Origin: Brachionus manjavacas
Taxonomy: Eukaryota; Rotifera; Eurotatoria; Ploima; Brachionidae
Direction: 5' to 3'
DNA: 64,000 nt
NCBI GenBank assembly: GCA_019054805.1
Contig: JAHQIY010000005.1
Location: 5,067,501-5,131,500, forward strand
Part shown: one piece after another, positions 33,924 to 44,334 of the stretch
Numbering within the stretch: the stretch's first letter is position 1
Layout of the letters: each line of letters begins with the position of its first letter
Position numbers and translations under genes: made by a program
Notes under the pieces: generated by a model
Database searches by the model: none
What the model saw: only the letters and a program-made list of their open reading frames with translations
What the model was told of the DNA's origin: nothing

Positions 33924-35406
33924 CTAGCTCTTTTGAGAGCTATTAATTATTCTCTTTCGCTTGAGAATATTTGGTTGAAAGACATTTGTTATGTCTGGCA
34001 ATGAAGCCAAACCATTTTCTTCACAATTTTTCATTTTATTAATTGGAGTCGTATTCTCTTTGGACTCAGTTTCAAATTGTCTGAAATAAAAATGATTAAG
34101 TGCATTCCTGGCGCTTATTCTATTATTCATATTAAAATTAAGCAAATTCCGCAATAAATCCAGACCAGTATCATCAATATTCGGAATTATTTTCTTCAAA
34201 ATGTCTCCGTTTTTGTTCAAGTTTGAATTGGTTGTAAAAGATTTAAGTGGTATTACTGAGTTCACTGGCCAGTCTTGTTCACTTGGTAAGCCCATAATCT
34301 CAAATATTTTGTATAGCTGGTCTATATCGCTTTGACCCATAAAAAGTGGCCGGTGTAAGTATAGCTCTGCAAATATACAGCCAAGACTCCACATGTCCAC
34401 GGTTGATGAGTAGGTTGAATGAAGAAGAACTTCAGGAGATCTATACCACAGAGTCACCACAACTGATGTCAACACTGTGGTAAAACTATAAATTCGAGCC
34501 AATCCAAAATCAGCTATCTTTATGGTACCATCTTTGGTAACTAGTATGTTTTGGGGCTTCAGGTCTCTCTGATTAAAAAAAATATTACATGATAAATTTA
34601 AATTGTAAGAAAATTTAGTGGCCTAAAGTCATGTGATTCAGTTAAAAACTGAACAAAAAATCTTTAGTAAAATATGTTCGATAAATTAAAAATACATTTT
34701 TTTAATTTTAAAATTGATTATTAAAAATAACAAAAAATCTTTTTTCTATCTAAAAATTTTGCTTGAATTTTTTCAATGATCACCTGACTTTCAAATTAAT
34801 CAATCTAAATTTATAAACTATTTGAAGCATAGAATTTAACATTTTTATGTAATAATTATTTTTTTCTATTTTTGAAATCAAGTAGAAAAGAAATATTTAT
34901 AACAAGTTTTTAATTATTAAATTTTGTTCATGATTAATCATTTTAACTTTAATCAAAAAAAAAAACTTACTCACATGAATTATTCGATTTGTGTGTAGGA
35001 AATCAACACCGGTTAGCATTTGTTGCATGAGATCGTAAATTTTTTCTAGTTTTAAACTAGTGCTAAAATTGGCAATGTAATTGTTTAGATCATAATCAAT
35101 AAATTCAAAAATTAGGATAACACTTTGTTCGGATGGAAGTCTGGGTCCATTAATAACATCGAGTAATTTAACAATGTTTTTGTGGTCATATTTTTCTAGC
35201 TGTCTTAAATAAGCTATTTCGCGAATTGTACTGACTGGGAGGCCTTCCTCGGTAATCTGAATTCGAATGCGCTTCATTGCAACAATATTTGAGGTTTTCA
35301 AATCATAGCCTTTATAGACAGTACCATATGCACCGGTACCAACGACCGAAATTTCTTCATACAGAGGCTGATTGCTTAAAGGTGAATTTTTTGCACTCAT
35401 TGCCAT
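33924..35406 (-). CDS. CDK6: Cyclin-dependent kinase 4/6 (2 exons)
   Basis: Exons 35406-34975 and 34568-33924 are joined by a 406-bp intron and encode 358 residues. Gly-loop GTGAYGTVYKG; catalytic Lys in VAMKR; cyclin-binding helix PVSTIRE, the CDK4/6 variant of PSTAIRE; HRDLKPQN (split by the intron after His); DFGLARIYSF; 'VVVTLWYRSPEVLLHSTYSSTVDMWSLGCIFAEL'; and 'IFEIMGLPSEQDWP'. The pattern LT.VVVTLWYR and the GLP..DWP insert are specific to CDK4/6, which pairs with cyclin D to phosphorylate Rb at G1. The C-terminal about 45 residues are a lineage-specific tail ending in a basic 'LKRKRIINS' stretch that may be a nuclear signal. The assignment to the CDK4/6 group is firm; 4 versus 6 is not meaningful outside vertebrates. 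Confidence 0.95.
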
Positions 35407-37925
35407 AGCTAATAAAATTCAATCAAAAAATTTCACTAATTTTAATTCTAATAAAAAAAATTCAAATTTTAATATATCAATGAAACAATTTTAAGCATAA
35501 AATTTTCAACTTGGTCAAAAAGACAAAATTAAAAGCATTTGAAATTAAGATTTACAAATAATTCAACAATAACAGTTGTTATTAATGCTTTTTGACTGAT
35601 CGGATAAATTATTTTTTGATCTTTAATTTCGAATTGGAAAACATAACATAAAAGATCAAAATTTGATTCAGAAAAAAATTGCTTAAAAAATAATTATTTA
35701 ATATTACAGTAAATCTTTGTTTTTTTAATAACGTAATACACATGAAATTATGCTTAATTTTGTTAATCATTTGCGAAGGCTTTGTTTTTTACTTCATTTT
35801 TTTCATGAAGACCGTTAAAATATAAAGTAACAATTTTAATCGAAAGATTGACTTGAATTAAATTAAATTGTTATAAAAAATGCTTACAAAAGAAAATTAT
35901 TACTGAATTTTTTAAATGTTCTATTCTCAAAATTTTTAAAAAATTAAAAAATATTTCTATCAAGAAAGTCTGAAATGTTGTAAAAAATACAGCCCTTTTT
36001 CTGCTTAAAAGCACTTTTTTTATTTTTTTAAAAAGTCATCGGCAAAATTTCAATGCAATAAAAATTAATTAATTTATTAATTGTTTTCTGTGTAATCTAT
36101 ATTATTAGGAAATTGGAAAATTTTCATTGAAAAATTCGAAGAAAAAATAACAAAAATTCTTCGGATCTTTTTACATATTTTTTTTCATGTCGGTTTTTAT
36201 AATTTTTTTAATTCTATGATTAAAAAAAATTTAATTAATTTAAAAGCAAAAATTTGTCACATATGTTTAATTTAATTATTTGGTCAAGGAGATGCTATAC
36301 ACTAAAACTATAAAAAGTAATTCTGGTGAAATATTTTATACAATAATATTACATAATAATCTTCCAAATTAAATTAAAAAAAATTATTAAATTTTTTAAC
36401 TTGATTTCTTTTGTTGAAAATAGATGATTTATAAATTAAAGAAAATTAATTAATTTAATTAATGAATTTGGGGAAAAAAGCTGTAAAGATCAACTCAATG
36501 CAGTAGCCTTTGAGTAAGTTAGAAGCCGTCACTTAAATGATACTGAAAAGGAATTAAGCACGTCTCCAATTTGAAAAGCATGGAACATTTAATTATAAGA
36601 AAGCAGTCAAGAATATTATTGAAGATAAAATAAAAGATTCATTTTATTAAACTAAGATAAATGTACAATAATATGCAATAAGCTCAAATATAGAGTGATA
36701 ATTAACTAAAATCACCTTAAAATTTTTAATAATTATTCAAAATAAAATTTAAAAAATTAAATTTTTGGGAAAATTTTGTTTATTATAAAATTATAAAAAA
36801 TACACCAATAGAATAAGATAAAAATGTTAAACTTGTTAGATAAACTAATTAATTAATTAGTTGATTGAAATTTTGAAAAAAATTGAACAGATTGAATATA
36901 ATCATACCAAATAGCATACAACCAACACCAATCATGTTAACAAAATAAACTTGGTTTTCATACTTACAAAAATAAAAATACAAATTTGAAAAAATTTCAA
37001 CCAATAAATAAAATCAAAATCTATAAAAGTAATCAATTCATTATTTAATCAATTAGGTTTTTTAATTTAATTTATCAATTAAAAAATTGTCAATTTAGTT
37101 GAACACCAAAAAATTGAAATATGTTTCATTAATGAACCCAAAATGCTCAAAATTTACCTAATAAGCCAAAAATTTATTAGACGAAGACTAGCTTGGACCA
37201 AAATTTCAATATTTTTCCTATTCTGGTTTTAATTAAATTCATCCGATTTCAAAATTTTCACTCCTATAAATGCAGTCAACAATTCCATCCGAACAAGACA
37301 TGAATTAATAATTTTAATAAACAAGTTAAAAACCATCCACGTGCAAGATAGACTAAGGCGATTAAGATAAAAACTTGGCAAAGTCCTGTGCATAGATTTG
37401 AACTTAAAAGCAGAATTCGATTTAGATAACTTTTCTGTTTAAAAGAGCCGAAAACGAAAGTTTAATAACACACTAATTAGAATTGTAAAGCCGATAATGC
37501 TTTTGAATTATAAGTAGACTCTCCAACAGGTATTTCAAGTTCATAGAATTTTTTTGCTAAAAAATGTGTGATACACTTTTTTTCCATGAATAGGGCTTAT
37601 TAGTCACCAAAACTCCACAGGACGGCTTAGTCTATCTATTCATACTTGCGTTTATCACACGTATCAAGGTATTTTTCTTCCAGGTAACCATGAAAAATCA
37701 GTTATAAAATTTAACCAACTATTCAATTAAGTTCATTTTTTGTTTTTTTTTTGATGAGTGACTTAACATTCACTCAATTTAACTTATCTGATTCAAACTC
37801 GTTTCTTTTTTATCCTTCCTGCTTTAATAATTGATTTGTATTCAATTTAGAAATTAAAAAATAATATAAAAACTTGAAAAAATCTTTTGGTAAGAAGCAT
37901 CTAAAACTTGGAAAAATAGAGAAAA
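35407..37925. other. Intergenic, divergent upstream region of CDK4/6 and the T-box gene
   Basis: No exon recognised over 2.5 kb. The part 37140-37700 is less A/T-rich than the rest and holds a TATAAA at about 37265 and GATA-type words (AGATAA near 37365, TTATCT near 37784). Another TATAAAA word (about 37864) lies 60 bp before the T-box start codon and could be its TATA box. None is proven. Confidence 0.35.
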
Positions 37926-39404
37926 ATGATCGGATCAGTTCAAAACAATTCATCTGAATATGTTTACCCAGAGAATCAGTCGCTTGAGACTCCGTGTAAT
38001 TCTTACGAATTCCAAAATTACCAATCTTCGTACATTGAACCACAAAATTCCTCTTCCTACTACTATCCTTACCAAAATCAATACGACTATTCCCAATACA
38101 CCAGCAACAATCAATACAGCTACATTTACAACTATGACAATTCTTACTATTCTAGCAACGCTCAGTTTTATCCTCAATATTATCAGGACTCTCAAAATTT
38201 GGAAAGTTTTTCTTCTGTCTCCTCTCCAAATTCAAGCACCTCACCATCTATAACAAGTGTCAAAGAACCAGTGCAGGATAAAGTAAAAAAAGTAAAAAAA
38301 ATTGATAAACAAGAGAAAAAGGATGCCCCAACTAGCCAGACTACCAAAAATCAGTCCGATTCAACTTTTGGAATCAAGCTCAGCAATAAATCACTATGGG
38401 ATAGATTTAACGCTCATACCACTGAAATGATCATCACAAAACAGGGCAGGCGCATGTTTCCGACACTTCAGTATTCAATATTTGGTTTAGAGCCGGAAAA
38501 GAAATACAATGTGTTTGTGGACATTGTGCAAGTTGACGAGAACAGTTGGAAATTTCAAGGTGGTAAATGGGTCCCGTGTGGTGCTGCAAACAGTTCAAAA
38601 ACCACCACAAACAATACTAAAACGAGTATTTATTTGCATCCGGATTCGCCAAATACTGGTGCTTTTTGGATGAAACATGAGATCGCATTTGGTAAACTTA
38701 AACTCACAAATAACAAATCTAATGGAGACGGTCAAATGGTATTGAATTCAATGCATAAATACATTCCAAGGATACATGTTAGTTTGGAAAATGATTCGAA
38801 AAATGTCAAAACCTTTACTTTCATGGAGACACAGTTCATAGCTGTTACTGCTTATCAAAACACTGACATAACACAGTTGAAGATTGACAATAACCCATTT
38901 GCCAAAGGATTCAGAGAGAATTCTGAGCGAACGTACGAAAATTCCATTTTGATTTCAAGTCACATGATTGACTCGACCAAGCATAAAAATCCTGATTCCT
39001 CGCTACAAAATATTACTTTTAACAATTCACAAAAAATTAACCCATACCAAAATGCATACTATCCAACAGTCAAATCAGAATATCAAACCGAATCGAATTT
39101 GTGCACATCAACTCCTAATTTTAATCGACAATTACCATCTTCTTTTAAATTTTCGCCTCAGTATTCAATGATCAATAATGGCCACGTATCATCACCTCAA
39201 TCGATGGCAATGTACCAGTTTCAAGCTCAGCATTTAGTGAACACTTCAGTGAACACGAGTGCAAAGAGAAAAAGATCGAGCCAAGATGAGGAAACAACTG
39301 AAAAGCAAAATAAATATCAATGTACTAATGTTTATAATGTTAATAGCTATAATATAAATTCACCTGTTGCCTCTTCATATGGTTCATTGTCTTTATCTAT
39401 GTAA
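37926..39404 (+). CDS. TBR1: T-box transcription factor, T-brain/Eomes type, intronless
   Basis: One uninterrupted ORF of 492 residues. Residues 30-95 are Tyr/Gln/Asn-rich, low complexity. A basic linker ([13 protein letters not shown]) precedes the T-domain at about 149-333: '[34 protein letters not shown]', '[11 protein letters not shown]', '[11 protein letters not shown]', '[28 protein letters not shown]', '[27 protein letters not shown]'. [21 protein letters not shown] and the complete [21 protein letters not shown] are those of the TBR1/EOMES/TBX21 subfamily. A nuclear-type KRKR lies in the C-terminal part. It binds T-sites and regulates development, in other animals neural, apical or mesendodermal fates. 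Absence of introns is unusual for a T-box gene, which normally has several in the T-domain. Confidence 0.93.
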   Translation: MIGSVQNNSSEYVYPENQSLETPCNSYEFQNYQSSYIEPQNSSSYYYPYQNQYDYSQYTSNNQYSYIYNYDNSYYSSNAQFYPQYYQDSQNLESFSSVSSPNSSTSPSITSVKEPVQDKVKKVKKIDKQEKKDAPTSQTTKNQSDSTFGIKLSNKSLWDRFNAHTTEMIITKQGRRMFPTLQYSIFGLEPEKKYNVFVDIVQVDENSWKFQGGKWVPCGAANSSKTTTNNTKTSIYLHPDSPNTGAFWMKHEIAFGKLKLTNNKSNGDGQMVLNSMHKYIPRIHVSLENDSKNVKTFTFMETQFIAVTAYQNTDITQLKIDNNPFAKGFRENSERTYENSILISSHMIDSTKHKNPDSSLQNITFNNSQKINPYQNAYYPTVKSEYQTESNLCTSTPNFNRQLPSSFKFSPQYSMINNGHVSSPQSMAMYQFQAQHLVNTSVNTSAKRKRSSQDEETTEKQNKYQCTNVYNVNSYNINSPVASSYGSLSLSM

Positions 39405-39762
39405 AATTCTTTATTCATTTTTGCCTTCGAAACGTTTTAGATTTGTATTTATTTTTAAAATTTCATTTTTTTATTATGTTAAGAAAACGTTTATTTAATT
39501 TTTAAATTTATTTAAATAATAAAAAATATAGCAAACAAATTTTTTTAATACTTTATTTAGCAAACATAAGCTTTTGACTAATTTTTTCAAAATAAATCAT
39601 AAATTTTGATCTAAATTTAATTTAAAAAAATTCAAAATTAATCAAATATTTAATTTTAGTATATTTAAGATTCTTGCTTTTTCGATTCAATGCAATGAAT
39701 ATCTAGCAAATGATATTTAATTGCAATGAGGAATACACGCTTAGAATCCTAAATTTTTCCTG

Positions 39763-40079
39763 TTTAATTCTGAGTTTTGTGAAATTCAGTACAAAATGAA
39801 AAAAAAGAACAGAAAAAATGCTTAAAATTAGTTTTAGATGCAATTAAGTGCAACATTCCAATACCAAGGTCTGCTAAATTTGCAGAGTTTAGCAGAAATT
39901 AAATCTCAATATAATTGAGCGTAGTTTATTTTGCAGAGATTTTGCACATCATTTGCAGACTATTATAGTTGATGCAATTTTGAATGTTGCACCATGCTGT
40001 AAAACTAGTTTTTAAACTTGAAAAAAATTTATTTAATTTTTTTGTTATTTTGTACTGAACTTCACGAAACTTAATTCTG
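39763..40079. repeat. MITE with long imperfect inverted repeats (GTGAAATTCAGTAC family)
   Basis: The left arm (39763 to about 39862) contains GTGAAATTCAGTACAAAAT, then TTAGTTTTA and GTGCAACATTC. The right arm (about 39977-40079) has the inverse of each in mirror order. The core has repeated TTTGCAGA words. The terminal word recurs near 13759-13780 (inverse) and 51645-51660. Confidence 0.65.
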
Positions 40080-40329
40080 GTATAAATCACTTGACTTTTT
40101 TATTTTTTACCAATTTATACACCGTGTGCAAATATTTTTCGAAATACTTGAAATTTTTTTTTAATATTTGCTCTGTAAGTTACCAATTTGGAAAATGGGC
40201 CAAGGAAAAATTTATTTTGCCAAAGCAAGATTATATTAATTTCAAATATAATTTAATATAATAATTTTTTATATCATCCTAAAATGAATTCAAGTACAGA
40301 AGCTTTTTTTTTCTTTACATTCTCAAGTA

Positions 40330-41060
40330 ACTTATTTTGTATTATTATTATTATTATTATTATTTATTGATTTAAGCCTCATAGGCAAAATAAAAAAAAA
40401 AGAAAAAAAAAGAAAAAGTTAAGTTCTTCAAATTCTACAAAATTTGAAAATAAAAATAAAAATAATCTATTCACAAATTTGAAATAATTATATATAATTT
40501 AAATTATCCAAAAAAAAAATAAAAATAAAAATTATGTAAAGAAATATACTTTTAGTAAGTCGTTTAAAATTTTAAACAAACAAAAAAAAATTTGACCATT
40601 TTCGAACTCTTTTTCGATTTTATACATGACCAGATTGACCGAATCAACCAACCCGCGATTTTTTTCTGCAAATATGTGCTCAAATATCAAAAAAGACATC
40701 CTCGATTTATAGTCGGTAACATTTATATGTATTTTATTTTCCAAACTTATATTTATTTGATTATGACTATGATTTACTACCCAGTTTACACAGTGAGGTA
40801 TTTTTTGCCTAAAAATAACAGATTTTTCTCTTAAGTAAATCAATAAGTCATAACACATCTTGCTATTTTCTAATTGTTTAAGAAAAAATATCTTGTGCTT
40901 TAAATAGATTTGTTCAGTTTTTTCCACCTTTAGGGCCTCTAGCAAGGGTGCAGTTCTTGCATACTTTTTGACACCAGAAACTCTTTTAAGTAGCAAATTT
41001 TTCCGAATTTCAAATTCTCTAAGTTTTTTGTCAATAATTAGAATAGGATCTAGGTGGTAC
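40330..41060 (-). mobile_element. 5'-truncated LINE end with (AAT)n tail
   Basis: The minus-strand coding part (41055-40532) reads 'LDPILIIDKKLREFEIRKNLLLKRVSGVKKYARTAPLLEALKVEKTEQIYLKHKIFFLKQ', the C-terminal tail of a YADD-type LINE ORF2. It is followed by a 3' UTR, GCCTATGAGGCTTAAATC, and a clean (AATAAT)n tail at 40337-40365. The long tail points to recent insertion. Homology of the coding part is from memory of family style; the tail structure is directly seen. Confidence 0.65.
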
Positions 41061-41299
41061 CTAAAAATCGATTTGTATATTTTGTATATTTTTAATTCTT
41101 TTCAAATTAATTGATCTCTATTCAAAATTGAATATGTATTCATTTACAATATTTTAAAGAATTTCCACGTTCCAGAAACATGATATATTAAAATGATACA
41201 CGTAAAAATGTAATATTATTGGCATCATCCGCATTACTTAGAAGTTCAAGAGCTTTTCATCGAGACATGGTTCAAAAAATTACAATTTATTCTAGGAAT

Positions 41300-41430
41300 C
41301 AAAATCATAATTAGCCATATCTTTGATTTATTTTACAAAAAAAAAGACAATATTTATGGAGGGTTCAAAAAATTCCTCTCCCGGTTTAACGTTTACTTTT
41401 TTTTTCAGCATGAAAATAAAATTATTTTGT
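41300..41430 (+). repeat. Dispersed repeat copy 1 (CTCTCCCGGTTTA family)
   Basis: About 130 bp ('TTTGATTTATTTTACAAAA', 'GACAATATTTATGGAGGGTT', 'CCTCTCCCGGTTTAACGTTT', 'CATGAAAATAAAATT') match, with small changes, the reverse complement of 58740-58870. Confidence 0.6.
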
Positions 41431-42655
41431 AATAAAAATTAATTATTTATATTATTTTTTGATTTTAGTTTTGCCATTTTGAAAAAAAAAAAAAATTCAT
41501 TAAAGATTAAATTTTTGGAAAAACAAGCAAAAGAAGTAACAAAAAGGGTAAAAAAAACCCTCCGGTTTTTGAGTGTTAAAATTTAAATAAAATCAACGGC
41601 TTTCTGATATTACTATAAACCAAAGAAATAATTCAAAATTTTGTTAAAATGTAAAAAGCATAATGATCTATAATATAACAAAATTCAAAGGATCTGCAAT
41701 AATTCTATGTTGTGATATTTTTTCACTTTAAATTTTGCAAAGAATTTTGATTCACCTGTTAAAATAAAGAATTCAAATTTTGGCACAATATATCATTTGG
41801 AACTAAAAGCAAAGTTTTATTAAAAATATAAAATAAATGGCTAAAAAAGTCTTGTTTAAAACCAAAAAATTCAATTTTTAATCTTTAAAAATTTAAATTT
41901 TTTAATGAGCTTATTAAAATCTTGGATCTCAAACGGCATATTTCTAATCAAGCTTCTTTTCTATTTGTATTCGCCGAATTTAAGAAACCAATGCTGTTTT
42001 ACAATTTTAAAATTTCCATTAAAGAATTTAGCCCAAAAAATGCAGTTGGTATTTAAAGATCACACGGTCCAAACTTGTAAAGATCAAAAATGTACTATTA
42101 CGTACTTATCCAACAGTATCAAACTAGAAATTAAAAACTAAAATTAGAAATTTATATTTAATGCCATTTTAAACCAACATTTAAATTAAAAACCTAGTTT
42201 TAGGTTTCTAGAAATTTTATATAACGCCTTTAAAATTTACTTGTGATGTTTGATTGATCTCGCTCTTAAATCAAAGTGTGAGCAGTACATATTCCTCAAT
42301 TTAGGAGTCTATTTCGAAACTAATTCATTCTAATGTCAATTACAGCTACCAAATCCTTCTAAATCCCAATCTTCATCAAATTGATTGCAATCATTCTCAA
42401 AATCAATTTTAAAATTCTGTGGTAGCTTTGTTAAAATAAATTTAAACTTAGAGTCGTAAGAAAATAGGACTCCATAGAGAATCGTTCTATGTAAAAACAA
42501 AAGAAAAACGAAACCAGAATTGTCAATCAATATACCGAATTAAAAAAAATATGTAAAATCGAAAAGGAAAGAAGCCTACATCTGAGTTAAGTTTTAATTT
42601 AAAAGAATTTTGGAACCAAAACTGGCTTGAGTTAATTAATAAAATTTAAAATAAT
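41431..42655. other. Intergenic with two weak ORFs
   Basis: A 78-codon plus ORF (41905-42141) and a 64-codon minus ORF (42530-42336, ending 'ENDCNQFDEDWDLEGFGSCN' with an acceptor-like ACATAG before 'TILYGVLFSYDS') are present. The latter could be a terminal exon of an unseen gene. Neither is recognised, and I do not call them as genes. Confidence 0.3.
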
Positions 42656-42659
42656 TTAG

Positions 42660-43125
42660 CCTTTACAGAGGAAAATAAATGAAATGAAACACAACCAAAG
42701 ATACGTTTAGTCAAATATTATCATTATTTAAAGATGGTAACGAGTTTAATACAGAAATAAAAAAAGATAAATCTTTGAAAATATCTTAACTAAAAATTTT
42801 AGTTCTCATCTCGATTTTACTCGATCTGAGGATAATTGTTAGATTTCTCAAATAACAATAGATTTCTTAGATAATCTTAGAAATAATTTAAACGGGTCTA
42901 TTACTCTTTTAGAAATGAAAAATGTCTTAGAAAAACTAAAAGAGGTTGCGGGACATGGTCTAGATCGTATCGACAGTCTAGTGTTCAAAAATTTACATTT
43001 AGAGACTTTATTTGAAATAAGTGAACTTTGTAACATGAGTTCAAGACTAGGTCAAGTCCCAAAATCCTTGAAAATATCTTCTTTTTGCAGACAATTCGGC
43101 TCCTTTTTTAATTTTTAATAAAAAA
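42660..43125 (+). mobile_element. Decayed LINE reverse-transcriptase fragment
   Basis: 'LDNLRNNLNGSITLLEMKNVLEKLKEVAGHGLDRIDSLVFKNLHLETLFEISELCNMSSRLGQVPKSLK' (42865-43070) has the layout of the region just before RT motif 1 of LINEs (K-L-K...G-x-D-x-I...V-F-K-N). Upstream frames are broken. Confidence 0.5.
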
Positions 43126-43397
43126 AGAAATCTCGAAAACATGATTAAAAAGTACCTTAAAGATTTATATTAATAAGAAACGTGAACACGTATATTTTGA
43201 AGTAAATTAGTTAAGTAAATAGCTCTTTATTAAATTGTAATTTTTTTTTAATTTAAAAAAAATATGTTTCAATTTACCAAAAACAATTCAATTTAATAAA
43301 AATAAAGAATTAAAATATGATTTGTTTGAAATAATTTTCAAATTTTCTTCTTTGTTATTAATTTAAAAAATTTAAATCAAAAATAATTTTTTTTTTC

Positions 43398-43670
43398 TAC
43401 CCTAGTGGATAATAAGGGAGGCGCTCAATTCCTTTTCAAGTACCTTTTTGAGCAACGGCTACGGTCTGACACAGAGGCTACGACATCGAGTTGATCTTCT
43501 TCAGCGTAATTTACTACCCAGTTGAAACTGGACCCGCTTTTTTATTATCAGAGGGGTCTAAACATTTGATCCGTACTGCAGAGATTAAAAAAAAATTCTC
43601 CCTCAGATGATTTTAAACCTTTGACTCTCTGTTTGTATGTTAAACCATTCAGCTATACGAGTTCAAATAG
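43398..43670 (-). mobile_element. tRNA-derived SINE
   Basis: Reading the minus strand from 43670: a tRNA-like head with an A box (TAGCTGAATGG) and a B box (AGGTTTAAAATC) about 45 bases apart, then an unrelated body. The body's 3' half (GAAGATCAACTCGATG, CTCTGTGTCAGA, CAAAAAGGTACTTGAAAAGG) recurs at 59065-59215. Head plus body plus a second copy define a SINE. Pol III would transcribe it from the internal promoter. Confidence 0.7.
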
Positions 43671-44004
43671 AAAATTTAGCAAAATTTAAAAAAATTTTAA
43701 TTACCATCAAAATTTATTTGGTTTTACTACAAGCTTGTATGTCATATAACAATCCATTTATGCATTTTTTAGATTGTTACAGTTGCTGAAATATTTTAAT
43801 TCTCATTTTTTTTCATTTAAAAAATAGTTTAAAAACCATAAAGCTGGTAATAATTTGATTAAAATCATAATCAAGATTAATTTTTATGAATCATGAAAAT
43901 TTAATCATGAGTGAATTTACCAAATTTTTTAAAATTTCTTAATATTTTGAAGTTAAAATGGTAAAAAAAATTGCACTTGAATTGTTTTATAAATTAGGTT
44001 TAAT

Positions 44005-44334
44005 TTGAATCAGAGTTGTTTTTAAGTCACAAGTCTAAAGTCAAGTCAGGTCAATGACTTGATAAAATTTTATTTTTATAGTGAAGTTTAGTCAAGTGAA
44101 CTAATTATCTGATTTTTAAACTAAAAAATAAGTATGATTTTTTATTTAATCCAAAAAAAGTTTAGTTTTAAAATCAGAAAATTAGTTGACTCGACTAAAC
44201 TTCACTAAAAAAATGAAAAAAATTTTTAAGACATTGGCTTTGACTTAATAAAAAAAAATTTAAGTCATGACTTTGACTTAAATTTTTGTGACTTAGACTT
44301 AAAACTGTGACTTTAAAACAAGTCTGATTTGAAT
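44005..44334. repeat. Hairpin MITE, family A, second copy, with an inner element
   Basis: Left arm TTTGAATCAGAGTTGTTTTT then AAGTCACAAGTCTAAAGTC; the right arm is the inverse (ending CAAGTCTGATTTGAAT). Same family as 11799-11916. Its centre is occupied by the element at 44080-44206. Confidence 0.7.
44080..44206. repeat. Inner MITE, 46-bp inverted repeats
   Basis: AGTGAAGTTTAGTCAAGTGA... at 44080-44125 and its inverse ending ...CTCGACTAAACTTCACT at 44206 agree at about 42 of 46 positions, with a spacer of about 35 bp. Confidence 0.75.

Noticed and set aside
37950-38253. Long ORFs on other frames over the T-box N-terminus
   Set aside because: Shadow frames of low-complexity coding sequence.
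40337-40365. (ATT)n microsatellite as an independent feature
   Set aside because: It is the tail of the minus-strand LINE end.
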